This document shows, piece after piece, positions 42,955-51,386 of a stretch of 64,000 bases of DNA. Within the stretch, counting starts at the first letter, position 1, and each line of letters begins with the position of its first letter. Source of the stretch: Sphingomonas abietis (GTDB lineage Bacteria; Pseudomonadota; Alphaproteobacteria; Sphingomonadales; Sphingomonadaceae); assembly GCF_027625475.1 (NCBI RefSeq), contig NZ_CP115174.1, positions 3,814,501 to 3,878,500 of the forward strand, written 5' to 3'. The notes beneath the pieces are model-generated. The model searched no databases and was not told where the DNA came from. It worked only from the letters and a program-made list of their open reading frames with translations. A program made the position numbers and the translations under genes.

Positions 42955-43614
42955 ATGGCGACACGGATGGAAACGGAACAGGTGGCGGGTGCCTATGCAC
43001 GCTGGGCGCCGGTCTATGATCTGGTGTTCGGGCCGGTGTTCCGCCAGGGCCGCCGCGCTGCGATCGATGCCGCCGAGAAGGTCGGCGGGCGCTTTCTGGA
43101 AGTGGGTGTCGGCACCGGCATCTCGCTGCCGGGCTATGATCGCGCCAACAGCATCTTCGGCGTCGATATCTCGGAGCCGATGCTCGCCAAGGCGCGCCGC
43201 CGGGTCGACACGCTCGGCCTCCACCATGTCGAGGCGATCCAGGTGATGGACGCGGAGAAGCTCGATTTCCCGGACAACGCCTTCGACGTGGTGATCGCGC
43301 AATATGTGATCACCGCCGTCCCCAATCCCGAGCGCGCGCTGGACGAGTTCGCCCGCGTCGTGAAGCCGGGCGGCGAGATCGTCATCACCACCCGCGTCGG
43401 CGCCGAACAGGGCCTGCGCGGACAGATCGAGAAGGCGCTGATGCCGGTGACCAGCCGCTTGGGCTTCCGCACCGAATTCGCTTTCTCGCGCTATACCGAC
43501 TGGGCGGCGACCCGCCCCGACATCACCCTGACCGAACGCCGCGCCCTGCCGCCGCTCGGCCATTTCTCGCTCGTGCGCTTCACCAAGGCCCTCTCGGACA
43601 GGACCGTGCAATGA
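42955..43614 (+). CDS. pmtA: phosphatidylethanolamine N-methyltransferase
   Basis: A 219-residue SAM-dependent methyltransferase of the Rhodobacter PmtA type, converting PE to phosphatidylcholine. YARWAPVYDLVFGPVFRQGRR is the family opening, GRFLEVGVGTGISLPGYD is SAM motif I, and MDAEKLDFPDNAFDVVIAQYV and VVKPGGEIVITTR follow. ATG at 42955 has GAGGAG 7 bp upstream. Divergent from plcP; coupled to the next gene by a 4-bp overlap. Confidence 0.88.
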   Translation: MATRMETEQVAGAYARWAPVYDLVFGPVFRQGRRAAIDAAEKVGGRFLEVGVGTGISLPGYDRANSIFGVDISEPMLAKARRRVDTLGLHHVEAIQVMDAEKLDFPDNAFDVVIAQYVITAVPNPERALDEFARVVKPGGEIVITTRVGAEQGLRGQIEKALMPVTSRLGFRTEFAFSRYTDWAATRPDITLTERRALPPLGHFSLVRFTKALSDRTVQ

Positions 43615-44219
43615 CCGGATTTCGCGCGCAGCTTCACGAACAGCGCTGGGACGACCATCGCTATTATCATCACAGCCTGATCAACCAGAGCCTGCATTTC
43701 CTGTCGGCCTGCACCTTCCTCACCGCCTATGTGCTGCTGTTCAAGGATCCCGCGATCGCCAGCCTGCTCGGCTGGACGGTGGCGATGATCAGCCGCCAGA
43801 TGGGCCACTTCTTCTTCGAGCCGAAGGGCTATGACGTCGTCAACGACGCCAGCCACGAATATAAGGAGAAGGTGAAGGTCGGCTATAATCTCGCCCGCAA
43901 ATGGGTGTTCATGACGATCTGGGCGATGATCCCGATCGGCCTGTGGGTGAACCCGACCCTGTTCGGCCTGTTCGATCAGCCCGCCGGCACGATGGAATGG
44001 CTGCGCCACCTCGGCCTCGTCTGGCTGGCGCTCGCCGGCGGCGGGCTCGCCTTCCGCGTGATCCAGCTCTGCTTCTCGCGCGGCGTGATGACCGGGATCG
44101 TCTGGGCGACCAAGATCGTCACCGATCCGTTCAGCGATTTCCTGCTTTACCGCAAGGCGCCGGCCCGGCTGCTGCGCGGCGAGCGCTACGAGAATTGGGT
44201 GTCGGCGGAAGCCGCCTGA
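43611..44219 (+). CDS. membrane protein, DUF962/Mpo1-like
   Basis: A 202-residue protein with several membrane helices. HHSLINQSLHFLSACTFLTAY and SRQMGHFFFEPKG resemble the conserved His motifs of DUF962, whose yeast member Mpo1 oxidises 2-hydroxy fatty acids from sphingoid-base breakdown. The likeness is partial and I am not certain of the family. Its ATG overlaps the pmtA stop (ATGA), tying it to lipid metabolism. Confidence 0.55.
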   Translation: MTGFRAQLHEQRWDDHRYYHHSLINQSLHFLSACTFLTAYVLLFKDPAIASLLGWTVAMISRQMGHFFFEPKGYDVVNDASHEYKEKVKVGYNLARKWVFMTIWAMIPIGLWVNPTLFGLFDQPAGTMEWLRHLGLVWLALAGGGLAFRVIQLCFSRGVMTGIVWATKIVTDPFSDFLLYRKAPARLLRGERYENWVSAEAA

Positions 44220-44271
44220 CCGGATCGCGCTTCGCCGCTCCGTCACCCCATGCCGGGTGACGGGGCGGCGC

Positions 44272-45957
44272 TCACATCCGCCCGCGCCGCGCCGCCCACA
44301 TTTCCTTCAGGATGCTGCGGCGGATCGCCTTGTTGGTGATCGCCGGGTCATGCCACCACCAGCCGTCGGCCTGCATCGCTTCGGCGGCACGCACGAAGCG
44401 GGCGACCACCTCGGCGAAATCGGCATCGGTATAATTCAGGCTGAAGATCAGCCGCCCCGTCCCCACCCAGCTGAGCGCGAGCCCCTCGGCGCGGAGATAA
44501 TATTGCAGCATCCAGTTGTAGCGCGACGGTGTGCGGAACAGCACCGTCCAGATCGTCGAGATGTTCGCCACCGCCACCGGCAGCCCGGCCTCGGCCAGCG
44601 CCGCATTGAGCTGCGCGGCGCGCGCGTTCCAGCGAGCGTCCAGCCCGTCATAGAGGCCGCGGCCCTCCACCGTATCCACGAAGCGCAGGAAGGCGTTCAT
44701 CGCCCCCATCACATAGGGGTGGGCGTTGAAGGTGCCGCGCGCGAAGCAGATATCGACCGGCCGATCGTCGCGGTAACGCTTCATGAGATCGTGACGCCCG
44801 CACAGCACGCCGACCGGCAGGCCACCGCCCAGCGTCTTGCCGTAAGTGACCATATCGGGCTTCACGCCGAAATATTCGGCCGCGCCGCCCCGCGCGAGGC
44901 GGAAGCCGACGAACACCTCGTCGAAGATCAGGACGATGCCGGCCTTGCGGCAGGTTTCGGCGAGGCGTTCCAGCCAGGCGCCGTAAGCGGCCTTGTCGAA
45001 GCCCGCATCGCGGCTGCTGTCGACCGTCGCCGAATCCGACGGCGCGCCCTTGTTGGGGTGCAGGGCCTGCAAGGGATTGACCAGCACGCAGGCGATGTTG
45101 TGGCGGCTGGCCAGCACCTTGAGCGTGTTCTCGCTCATGTCGGCGAGCGTGTAGGTGCGATCGGCGGGGACGGGATTGCCGACGCCGGGCTGCACATCGC
45201 CCCACCAGCCATGATAGGCACCGCAGAAGCGCACCACATGGCTGCGCTTGGTATGATAGCGGGCGAGCCGCACCGCCTGCATCACCGCCTCGGTGCCGGA
45301 CATGTGGAAGCTCACCTCGTCCATGCCGGACAAAGCGGTCAGCCGCGCGACATTGTCGGCGACGACCGGGTGGTAACCCCCCAGCACCGGGCCGAGATCG
45401 GCGACCTCGGCGGCGCCTTGCGCGATCATCGCCTTGTAGGCGTCGAAGCCGAGCAGGTTGACGCCGTAGGAGCCCGCGACGTCGTAGAAGCGGTTGCCGT
45501 CGAGATCGGTGATCGTCACCCCATCCGAGCGTTCGAGGAAGCTGCCGGCCGAAAGATGCCGGCGCACCATATCGCTGAACTGGAAGGGCACGCGATAGGC
45601 GCCGGTGAACTGGAGATCGGAAAGGCCGCCGGCGGTCTGCTTGGTCAGTGCCGCGGTCTTGGCGAAGCGCGTGGCGTAGAGATCGGCAAGGCGGGCGAAG
45701 CCGGCCTCGCGCTGGCGGGCGACATCCTCGAGCGGCGCATCGGCGCGGAAGAAACGCTGTTCGTCATAGCGCCATGCCGGTATCAACCGGGCGACGCGCA
45801 GCGACATGCGGACATGCCCCGCGAGCGATCGATATTTGGCGCGGGACAGCGTGAGACGGGCGCGGCCCTTGGTCGCGCCGACCGCAACCGCGGCAAGGCC
45901 GAGGGCGGACAGGATGACGGGCTGTGCGGCGAAGGGGATGCTGGCTTCCATGCGCAT
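44272..45957 (-). CDS. membrane-anchored class III PLP aminotransferase
   Basis: 561 residues, about 110 more than glutamate-1-semialdehyde aminomutase, which the main domain resembles. The N terminus has a hydrophobic segment (about residues 10-28) then a basic helix. The catalytic domain (about 140-540) has GSYGVNLLGF, MSGTEAVMQAVRLAR, AYHGWWGD, LIFDEVFVGFR and the PLP Lys in VTYGKTLGGGLPVGV. It converges with the DUF962-like gene and is divergent from psd, so it sits among phospholipid genes. A role in amino-lipid metabolism is possible but unproven. Confidence 0.8.
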   Translation of the reverse strand: MRMEASIPFAAQPVILSALGLAAVAVGATKGRARLTLSRAKYRSLAGHVRMSLRVARLIPAWRYDEQRFFRADAPLEDVARQREAGFARLADLYATRFAKTAALTKQTAGGLSDLQFTGAYRVPFQFSDMVRRHLSAGSFLERSDGVTITDLDGNRFYDVAGSYGVNLLGFDAYKAMIAQGAAEVADLGPVLGGYHPVVADNVARLTALSGMDEVSFHMSGTEAVMQAVRLARYHTKRSHVVRFCGAYHGWWGDVQPGVGNPVPADRTYTLADMSENTLKVLASRHNIACVLVNPLQALHPNKGAPSDSATVDSSRDAGFDKAAYGAWLERLAETCRKAGIVLIFDEVFVGFRLARGGAAEYFGVKPDMVTYGKTLGGGLPVGVLCGRHDLMKRYRDDRPVDICFARGTFNAHPYVMGAMNAFLRFVDTVEGRGLYDGLDARWNARAAQLNAALAEAGLPVAVANISTIWTVLFRTPSRYNWMLQYYLRAEGLALSWVGTGRLIFSLNYTDADFAEVVARFVRAAEAMQADGWWWHDPAITNKAIRRSILKEMWAARRGRM

Positions 45958-45986
45958 AGCACAGTCACATTTATGGTGACGCGATC

Positions 45987-46853
45987 ATGACAAGACGTTC
46001 CTGGCTCGCCCGTATCGGCGCGCAGGAGGATCTGAACTTCCTCCTCACCAACCGCATCCCGCGCCGTCTCGCGACGAAGCTGATCGGCTGGCTGTCGCCG
46101 ATCGAGCAGCCGCTAGTCCGCCGATCCTCGCTCGCTCTGTGGCGGACCTTCTGCGACGTCGACCTGTCGGACGCGGCGGACACCTCGTTCCGCAGCCTCC
46201 ATCACGCCTTCACCCGCGCGCTCAAGCCCGGATCGCGGCCGGCCGATCCCGATCCGGCGGTGCTCGCCAGCCCGTCCGACGCGATCGTCGGCGCCTGCGG
46301 GCGGATCGAGGACGGCATGCTTTATCAGGCCAAGGGGATGCCCTATCGGCTGGCCGAGCTGCTGGGCGACGAGGCGTTGGGCGCCCCGTTCCGCGACGGC
46401 AGCTTCGTCACGCTGCGGCTGACGGCGGCGATGTATCACCGCTTTCACGCGCCCTACGATCTCACCGTGGAGGAGGTGCGCTACATCTCCGGCGACACCT
46501 GGAACGTCAATCCGATCGCGCTCAAGCGGGTGGAACGGCTATTCTGCCGCAACGAGCGCGCGCCGATCCGGGTGCGCCTCGATCGTGGCGGCCATCACCT
46601 GCTGCTGGTGCCGGTGGCGGCGATCCTGGTCGCCTCGATCCGGCTGAATTTCGTCGATGTCGGCCGCCACATCCGCATCGGCGGATCGCGCACCATTCCC
46701 TGTGCCGCATCTATTGCCAAGGGCGCGGAGATGGGCTGGTTCGAGCATGGCTCGACGATCATCGTCTTCGCCCCGCCCGGCTTCACCCTGGCCGAGGGGA
46801 TTGCCGAGGGCCGCCAAATCCGCGCCGGCGAGGCGCTGATGCGGCTGCCCTGA
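45987..46853 (+). CDS. psd: phosphatidylserine decarboxylase
   Basis: 288 residues. A proenzyme that cleaves itself to make a pyruvoyl group; the cleavage motif is GWFEHGSTIIVF with Gly255-Ser256-Thr257, so Ser256 becomes pyruvoyl. RFHAPYDLTVEEVRYISGDTWNVNP and LVPVAAILVASIR fit the family. It makes PE, the substrate of PmtA nearby. It starts 29 bp from the divergent aminotransferase gene. Confidence 0.93.
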   Translation: MTRRSWLARIGAQEDLNFLLTNRIPRRLATKLIGWLSPIEQPLVRRSSLALWRTFCDVDLSDAADTSFRSLHHAFTRALKPGSRPADPDPAVLASPSDAIVGACGRIEDGMLYQAKGMPYRLAELLGDEALGAPFRDGSFVTLRLTAAMYHRFHAPYDLTVEEVRYISGDTWNVNPIALKRVERLFCRNERAPIRVRLDRGGHHLLLVPVAAILVASIRLNFVDVGRHIRIGGSRTIPCAASIAKGAEMGWFEHGSTIIVFAPPGFTLAEGIAEGRQIRAGEALMRLP

Positions 46854-46861
46854 ATTCCGCC

Positions 46862-49777
46862 CTAGCCGTCCAGCATCCGCCGTACCCGCATTGCCAGTTC
46901 CTCGAAGGCGAAGGGCTTGGGGAGCAGTTCCACGCCCGGATCGAGCCGGCCATGATGCACGATCGCATCGCGGGCATAGCCGCTGGTGAACAGCACCCGC
47001 AGATCGGGGCGGCGCCCGCGCGCCTGCGCGGCAAGATCCGATCCCGTCATCCCGCCGGGCAAGATGACGTCGGTGAACAGCAGATCGACGGTATCGTCCC
47101 CGTCGAGCAGCCGCAGCGCGGCGCGCGCATCGGCCGCTTCCAGCACCGCATAGCCGAGCTCGCGCAGGCTCTCGACCGAATTGGCCCGCACGCCATCATC
47201 ATCCTCGCAGACCAGGATGGTCTCGCTGCCGCCACCCGAGCCTTCGCCCGCATCGGGCACATTCGCCACCGCGGTGCCGCACGCCAGCAGACGGGGCAGA
47301 TAGATGCGCACGGCCGTGCTCTCGCCCACCCGCGACGCGATATGGACATGCCCCCCGGACTGCTTGACGAAGCCATAGACCATCGAGAGCCCGAGGCCGG
47401 TGCCCTTGCCCACATCCTTGGTGGTGAAGAATGGCTCGAACACCCGTGCGACCACCTCCGGGGCCATGCCCTCGCCGCTATCCGACACCGCAATGACGAC
47501 ATGATCGCCCGCCGGCACCTCGCTCTGGCCGGAAATCGGGCTGTCGAGCGACAGATGGTCGACCGCGATGGTCAGCGTACCGCCTCCCTGCATCGCGTCC
47601 CGCGCATTGATCGCGAGATTGAGCAGCGCGCTTTCGAGCTGGTTCGGATCGACCTCCACCATCCATTCGCCCGACGCGAAGGTGGTTTCCACCCGGATCG
47701 TCTCGCCGAGCGTGCGATGGAGCAGTTCGATCATCCCCTCGACCAGCCGGTCGGGCGCGACCGGGCTCGGCGCCAGCGGCTGGCGGCGGGCGAAGGCGAG
47801 CAGGCGCTGGGTCAGCGTCGCGGCACGCTCGGCGCCGGCGGAGGCGTTTTCGGCGGCGCGGCGCAGGCGCGGGGGATCGTCGGGCAGATGGCGCTTGAGC
47901 ATATCCAGATTGCCGATCACGATCTGGAGCAGATTGTTGAAATCATGCGCGACGCCGCCGGTCAGCTGCCCCAGTGCCTCCATCTTCTGCGATTGGCGCA
48001 GCCCTTCCTCCGCCTCCGCGAGCGCCGCGGCCTGCTCCACCTGCGCGGTGATATCGCGCGCGACGGCGTAGATCTCACCGTCGAACGGCACCGCACGCCA
48101 GTTGAACGTGCGATAGTCGCCGGAACGCGTCCGAAGCCTGTTCTCGAAGCTCGTCGTAATCTCCCCCGCGAACAATTTGCGCGCTTCGGCGGCCGTTTGC
48201 GCGCGGTCGTCGGGGTGCCTCATCCATTCGCCGGTGCGACCGATGATCTCGTCCGCCTCCCAGCCGAGCAGACGGGTCCAGGCGGGGTTGATGCTGATCC
48301 AGCGGCCTTCGCCATCGGCGACACCGAGAAGATCGGCGGAGACCTGCCAGATCCGATCGCGTTCGGCAGTGCGCGCGGCAACCTGCTCCTCGAGCGTCTG
48401 GTTGAGTCGCTGGGCGGACTGGAACAGCCGCGCATTTTCGATCCCGACCGCCGCCTGCGCCGCGAGGCCCACGGCCAGCCGCTCGATGCGCAGCGAGAAC
48501 CGGCCGGGCTGCGCATGGCCGAAGAACAGGCAGCCGACGACCTCGCCCGAACGCAGCGAAACCGGAACCGCCATATAGCTGCGCACCGGCGGATGGCCCG
48601 CCGGCATCCCGAAATGCGGGCCGGTGCTGCCGTAGCGCGGATCGGCCTGTACATCATCGAGGCGGACCACCCCCTCGCCCCGGAACGACGGCCCGAACAA
48701 GGCGGTGCTGCGCGGCATGGGGAAATTCTCGAATGCCGATGCCGCGGCCCCCGACAGCGCATAAAGCTGATAGGCCTGCCCCTGCGCATCGAGGATGGTG
48801 TAGAAGAACGCGCCGGTCTCGGCCCCGGCCAGCGTGACGCCGGCATTCACCACCGTCTGCACCAGCTTTTCCAGATCGAGCTCGGCCGCGATCTCACGCG
48901 ACAGCCGGTTGAGGATTTCCAGCGCGTCGCTTTCGGCGCGCAGCGCTTCCTCCGAGGCGGCGACCGCGGCATGGGCGCGTTTACGCTCGGTGATGTCGAT
49001 CACCGTGCCGACGAAGCGCACCGCACGGCCGCCTTCGAAATGGGCCGCCCCCTGTGCCGAGATCCAACGCTCGCCCCCGTCCTCCAGGCCGATGACGCGA
49101 TATTCGATGTCGTAGGCGCCGCTGCCACCGGGGGTCATCGCCGCAATCGCCGCCGCCTCGACCGACGCCCGGTCGCCGGGGTGCAGCGCCGCCAGGAAGC
49201 TATCGTCATAGCGGATCGTCGCACCCGGCCGCAGGCCGAACAGCGCCCGGCACCGCGCATCCCAGCGCAGCACGTCATGCACCGGATCATAATCCCATAT
49301 GCCGACCTGCGCCGCCTGGGTCGCGAGGCGCAACGCTTCCTCGGCCACGTGGCGGGCCGCACGCTCGGCCCGTTCGCGAACCGCGCGGCGGATCACGGCC
49401 GGAAGCCGTTCCAGCCGTTGCTTCACGACGTAATCGGTAGCGCCATGCTTCAGCGCATCGACGGCCACGTCCACATCCAACGTACCCGACACGAAGATGA
49501 AGGGAATATGCGGCGCCCTCTCCAGCGCGAGCGCCAGCGCAGCCTCGCCATCGAGTCCCGGCACCCCGTCCGCCGCGAGGATGGCATCATAATTCTGGCC
49601 CAGCGCTGCTGCGAAGTCCGAACGGGTGGAAACCCGCTCGATCGGGCCGCCTAGCCCTTCGGCGATCAGCAGCGCAGCGACGCGATCGGCATCATCCGTA
49701 TCGCTTTCCAGGTGCAGGAGACGGATGGGCGCCCCGGCATCCGTCACCGGCACGGCGCTCCCGACCCGGCGTGGCAC
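46862..49777 (-). CDS. multi-domain hybrid histidine kinase (REC-PAS-GAF-PAS-HK-REC)
   Basis: 971 residues without membrane helices, so cytoplasmic. Receiver-like domain (about 18-130, Asp in [10 protein letters not shown]), PAS (about 150-265), GAF (about 290-450), PAS (about 465-585), H box [19 protein letters not shown], ATPase boxes [17 protein letters not shown] and [14 protein letters not shown], and a final receiver (Asp in [10 protein letters not shown]). The likely start is GTG at 49777. The input signal is unknown. It converges on psd. Confidence 0.88.
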   Translation of the reverse strand: MPRRVGSAVPVTDAGAPIRLLHLESDTDDADRVAALLIAEGLGGPIERVSTRSDFAAALGQNYDAILAADGVPGLDGEAALALALERAPHIPFIFVSGTLDVDVAVDALKHGATDYVVKQRLERLPAVIRRAVRERAERAARHVAEEALRLATQAAQVGIWDYDPVHDVLRWDARCRALFGLRPGATIRYDDSFLAALHPGDRASVEAAAIAAMTPGGSGAYDIEYRVIGLEDGGERWISAQGAAHFEGGRAVRFVGTVIDITERKRAHAAVAASEEALRAESDALEILNRLSREIAAELDLEKLVQTVVNAGVTLAGAETGAFFYTILDAQGQAYQLYALSGAAASAFENFPMPRSTALFGPSFRGEGVVRLDDVQADPRYGSTGPHFGMPAGHPPVRSYMAVPVSLRSGEVVGCLFFGHAQPGRFSLRIERLAVGLAAQAAVGIENARLFQSAQRLNQTLEEQVAARTAERDRIWQVSADLLGVADGEGRWISINPAWTRLLGWEADEIIGRTGEWMRHPDDRAQTAAEARKLFAGEITTSFENRLRTRSGDYRTFNWRAVPFDGEIYAVARDITAQVEQAAALAEAEEGLRQSQKMEALGQLTGGVAHDFNNLLQIVIGNLDMLKRHLPDDPPRLRRAAENASAGAERAATLTQRLLAFARRQPLAPSPVAPDRLVEGMIELLHRTLGETIRVETTFASGEWMVEVDPNQLESALLNLAINARDAMQGGGTLTIAVDHLSLDSPISGQSEVPAGDHVVIAVSDSGEGMAPEVVARVFEPFFTTKDVGKGTGLGLSMVYGFVKQSGGHVHIASRVGESTAVRIYLPRLLACGTAVANVPDAGEGSGGGSETILVCEDDDGVRANSVESLRELGYAVLEAADARAALRLLDGDDTVDLLFTDVILPGGMTGSDLAAQARGRRPDLRVLFTSGYARDAIVHHGRLDPGVELLPKPFAFEELAMRVRRMLDG

Positions 49778-49983
49778 GGCGCGTGGCGCAGTTCGGGACC
49801 GGCGATCCAGCCGCCGCGCCCCGTCAAATCCACTGGCTTCATCATGAAGACATCGGCACCAGAATGGCAGTTCATGATCAGCTCACGCATCCCCCGCGCG
49901 GCCGCGGCGAGCATCTCCACGGGCGTGACGTCCAGACGCCTACCCTGCGCGATCTGTTCCCGCAGGGCAATCCGTCTCTCCAC
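49744..49983 (-). CDS. small hypothetical protein ahead of the hybrid kinase
   Basis: A 79-residue frame from GTG at 49983 that overlaps the kinase start by 34 bp. Codon use is GC3-rich like its neighbours. It has RGMRELIMNCHSGADVFMMKP in the middle, no family recognised, and a weak ribosome-binding site. It may be a coupled small protein or a chance frame. Confidence 0.35.
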   Translation of the reverse strand: MERRIALREQIAQGRRLDVTPVEMLAAAARGMRELIMNCHSGADVFMMKPVDLTGRGGWIAGPELRHAPCHAGSGAPCR

Positions 49984-50052
49984 CTTTCGGCTTGATCCAC
50001 AACGACATGCACGCCCCCGGCGCCGATCGGAGGCCCGCGCGGCGCCCCGGCG

Positions 50053-51336
50053 CTAGCGCGGCGCCTTCACCACCTCGCCGCCCTTGATGACGCCCTTCAC
50101 ATCCTCCAGCAGCCGGATATCGTGGAGCGGATCGCCGGCCACCGCGATCATGTCGCCATAATGGCCGGGGCTGAGCGCGCCGACATCCTTCGATCGGCGC
50201 ATCAGTTCGGCAGACACCGTCGTCGCCGCCTGGATCGCCTGCATCGGCGTCATCCCGTAGCGGACCATATAGGCGAACTGGCGCGCGCCGAGGCCGTAGC
50301 GATAGACCCCCGCATCGGTGCCAAAGCTAAGTTTCACGCCCGCCTTCACCGCCTTGGCGAAGCCGTCGCGCTGTTCGTCGGTGGTCTCCCGATTCTTGCG
50401 GAGATATTCCGCCGGCCAGCCCTGCTTGACGCCTTCGTCGTTGATCCAGTCACCGTCATAGATATCCATGTCGAGCCAGACGCCGGCCTGCTTCGCCATC
50501 GTGATGCCCTCGTCGTCGATCAGCGAGGCATGTTCGATCGAACGCACCCCGGCGCGGATCGCCGCCTTGATCCCGGCGGCGCCATGGGCGTGGGCGATGC
50601 AATAGCTGCCGTGCAACCGGGCCTCGTCGCAGGCGGCCTGCATCTCGTCGGGCGTCAGTTCGAGCGCGCCGGGCTCGCTGCCGAGCGCCAGCACCGCCCC
50701 GGTCGCGATCATCTTGATGAAGTCGGCGCCATGCTGGAACAGGAAATCGACCCTGGCCCGCGCTTCGTCGGCATTGCGGACATAGCCATATTGCATGTCG
50801 GCGGGGATCTGCACGTCGGGCGCGAAGCCGGTGACGGCACCGCCGCCGCCGGGAATGGTGATGTACGCGCCGGCCACGATCATCCGCGGCCCCTCCACCG
50901 TGCCGTTGTCGATCGCATCGCGCAGCGCGACGTCGGTCAGCCCGCGATAGACGCCGACATCGCGCACGCTGGTGAAGCCGGACAGCAGTTCCACCTTGGC
51001 GGCCGCCACCCCGCGCAGCACGCTCTGTGCCTCGGTCGATGCCAGCGGCTGGATCGGATCGCCCTCGGCCGATCCGTCGCTCAGATGGGTGTGACAATCG
51101 AGCAGGCCCGGCAGCACCGTATAGGCCGACCAGTCGACCACGGTGCCGTCGCCAGGCGTGCCCTGCCACGGGCCGACCGCCACGACGCGGCCGTCGACCA
51201 CCTTCACCCCCTGATCGGCGAGCGTCCGCCCCCGCTCGGGATCGATCAGATGGCCGGCATGGACATAGACCGTCTCCGCCTGCAGCGGCGCGACGACGAG
51301 CAGGCCCGCCGCCGCCAGTCCGTAGAAACATTTCAT
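50053..51336 (-). CDS. secreted metal-dependent amidohydrolase
   Basis: 427 residues. Signal peptide MKCFYGLAAAGLLVVAPLQA, then an imidazolonepropionase/prolidase-like amidohydrolase fold: LPGLLDCHTHL (metal His pair), DFIKMIATG (Lys), AHAHGAAGI, SIEHASLID and SFGTDAGV (Asp). A periplasmic or surface hydrolase acting on cyclic amides or dipeptides is likely. It is downstream of the TonB receptor in the same direction, 50 bp apart. Confidence 0.88.
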   Translation of the reverse strand: MKCFYGLAAAGLLVVAPLQAETVYVHAGHLIDPERGRTLADQGVKVVDGRVVAVGPWQGTPGDGTVVDWSAYTVLPGLLDCHTHLSDGSAEGDPIQPLASTEAQSVLRGVAAAKVELLSGFTSVRDVGVYRGLTDVALRDAIDNGTVEGPRMIVAGAYITIPGGGGAVTGFAPDVQIPADMQYGYVRNADEARARVDFLFQHGADFIKMIATGAVLALGSEPGALELTPDEMQAACDEARLHGSYCIAHAHGAAGIKAAIRAGVRSIEHASLIDDEGITMAKQAGVWLDMDIYDGDWINDEGVKQGWPAEYLRKNRETTDEQRDGFAKAVKAGVKLSFGTDAGVYRYGLGARQFAYMVRYGMTPMQAIQAATTVSAELMRRSKDVGALSPGHYGDMIAVAGDPLHDIRLLEDVKGVIKGGEVVKAPR

Positions 51337-51386
51337 GCCATCACTCCATCGCCGCCCCGATGCACCGGCATCGGGGCGGCGATCCG

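Noticed and set aside
46139..49654. 1171-residue open frame on the plus strand
   Set aside because: It crosses psd in another frame and runs antisense to the hybrid kinase; the Arg/His/Gln-rich sequence is a shadow.
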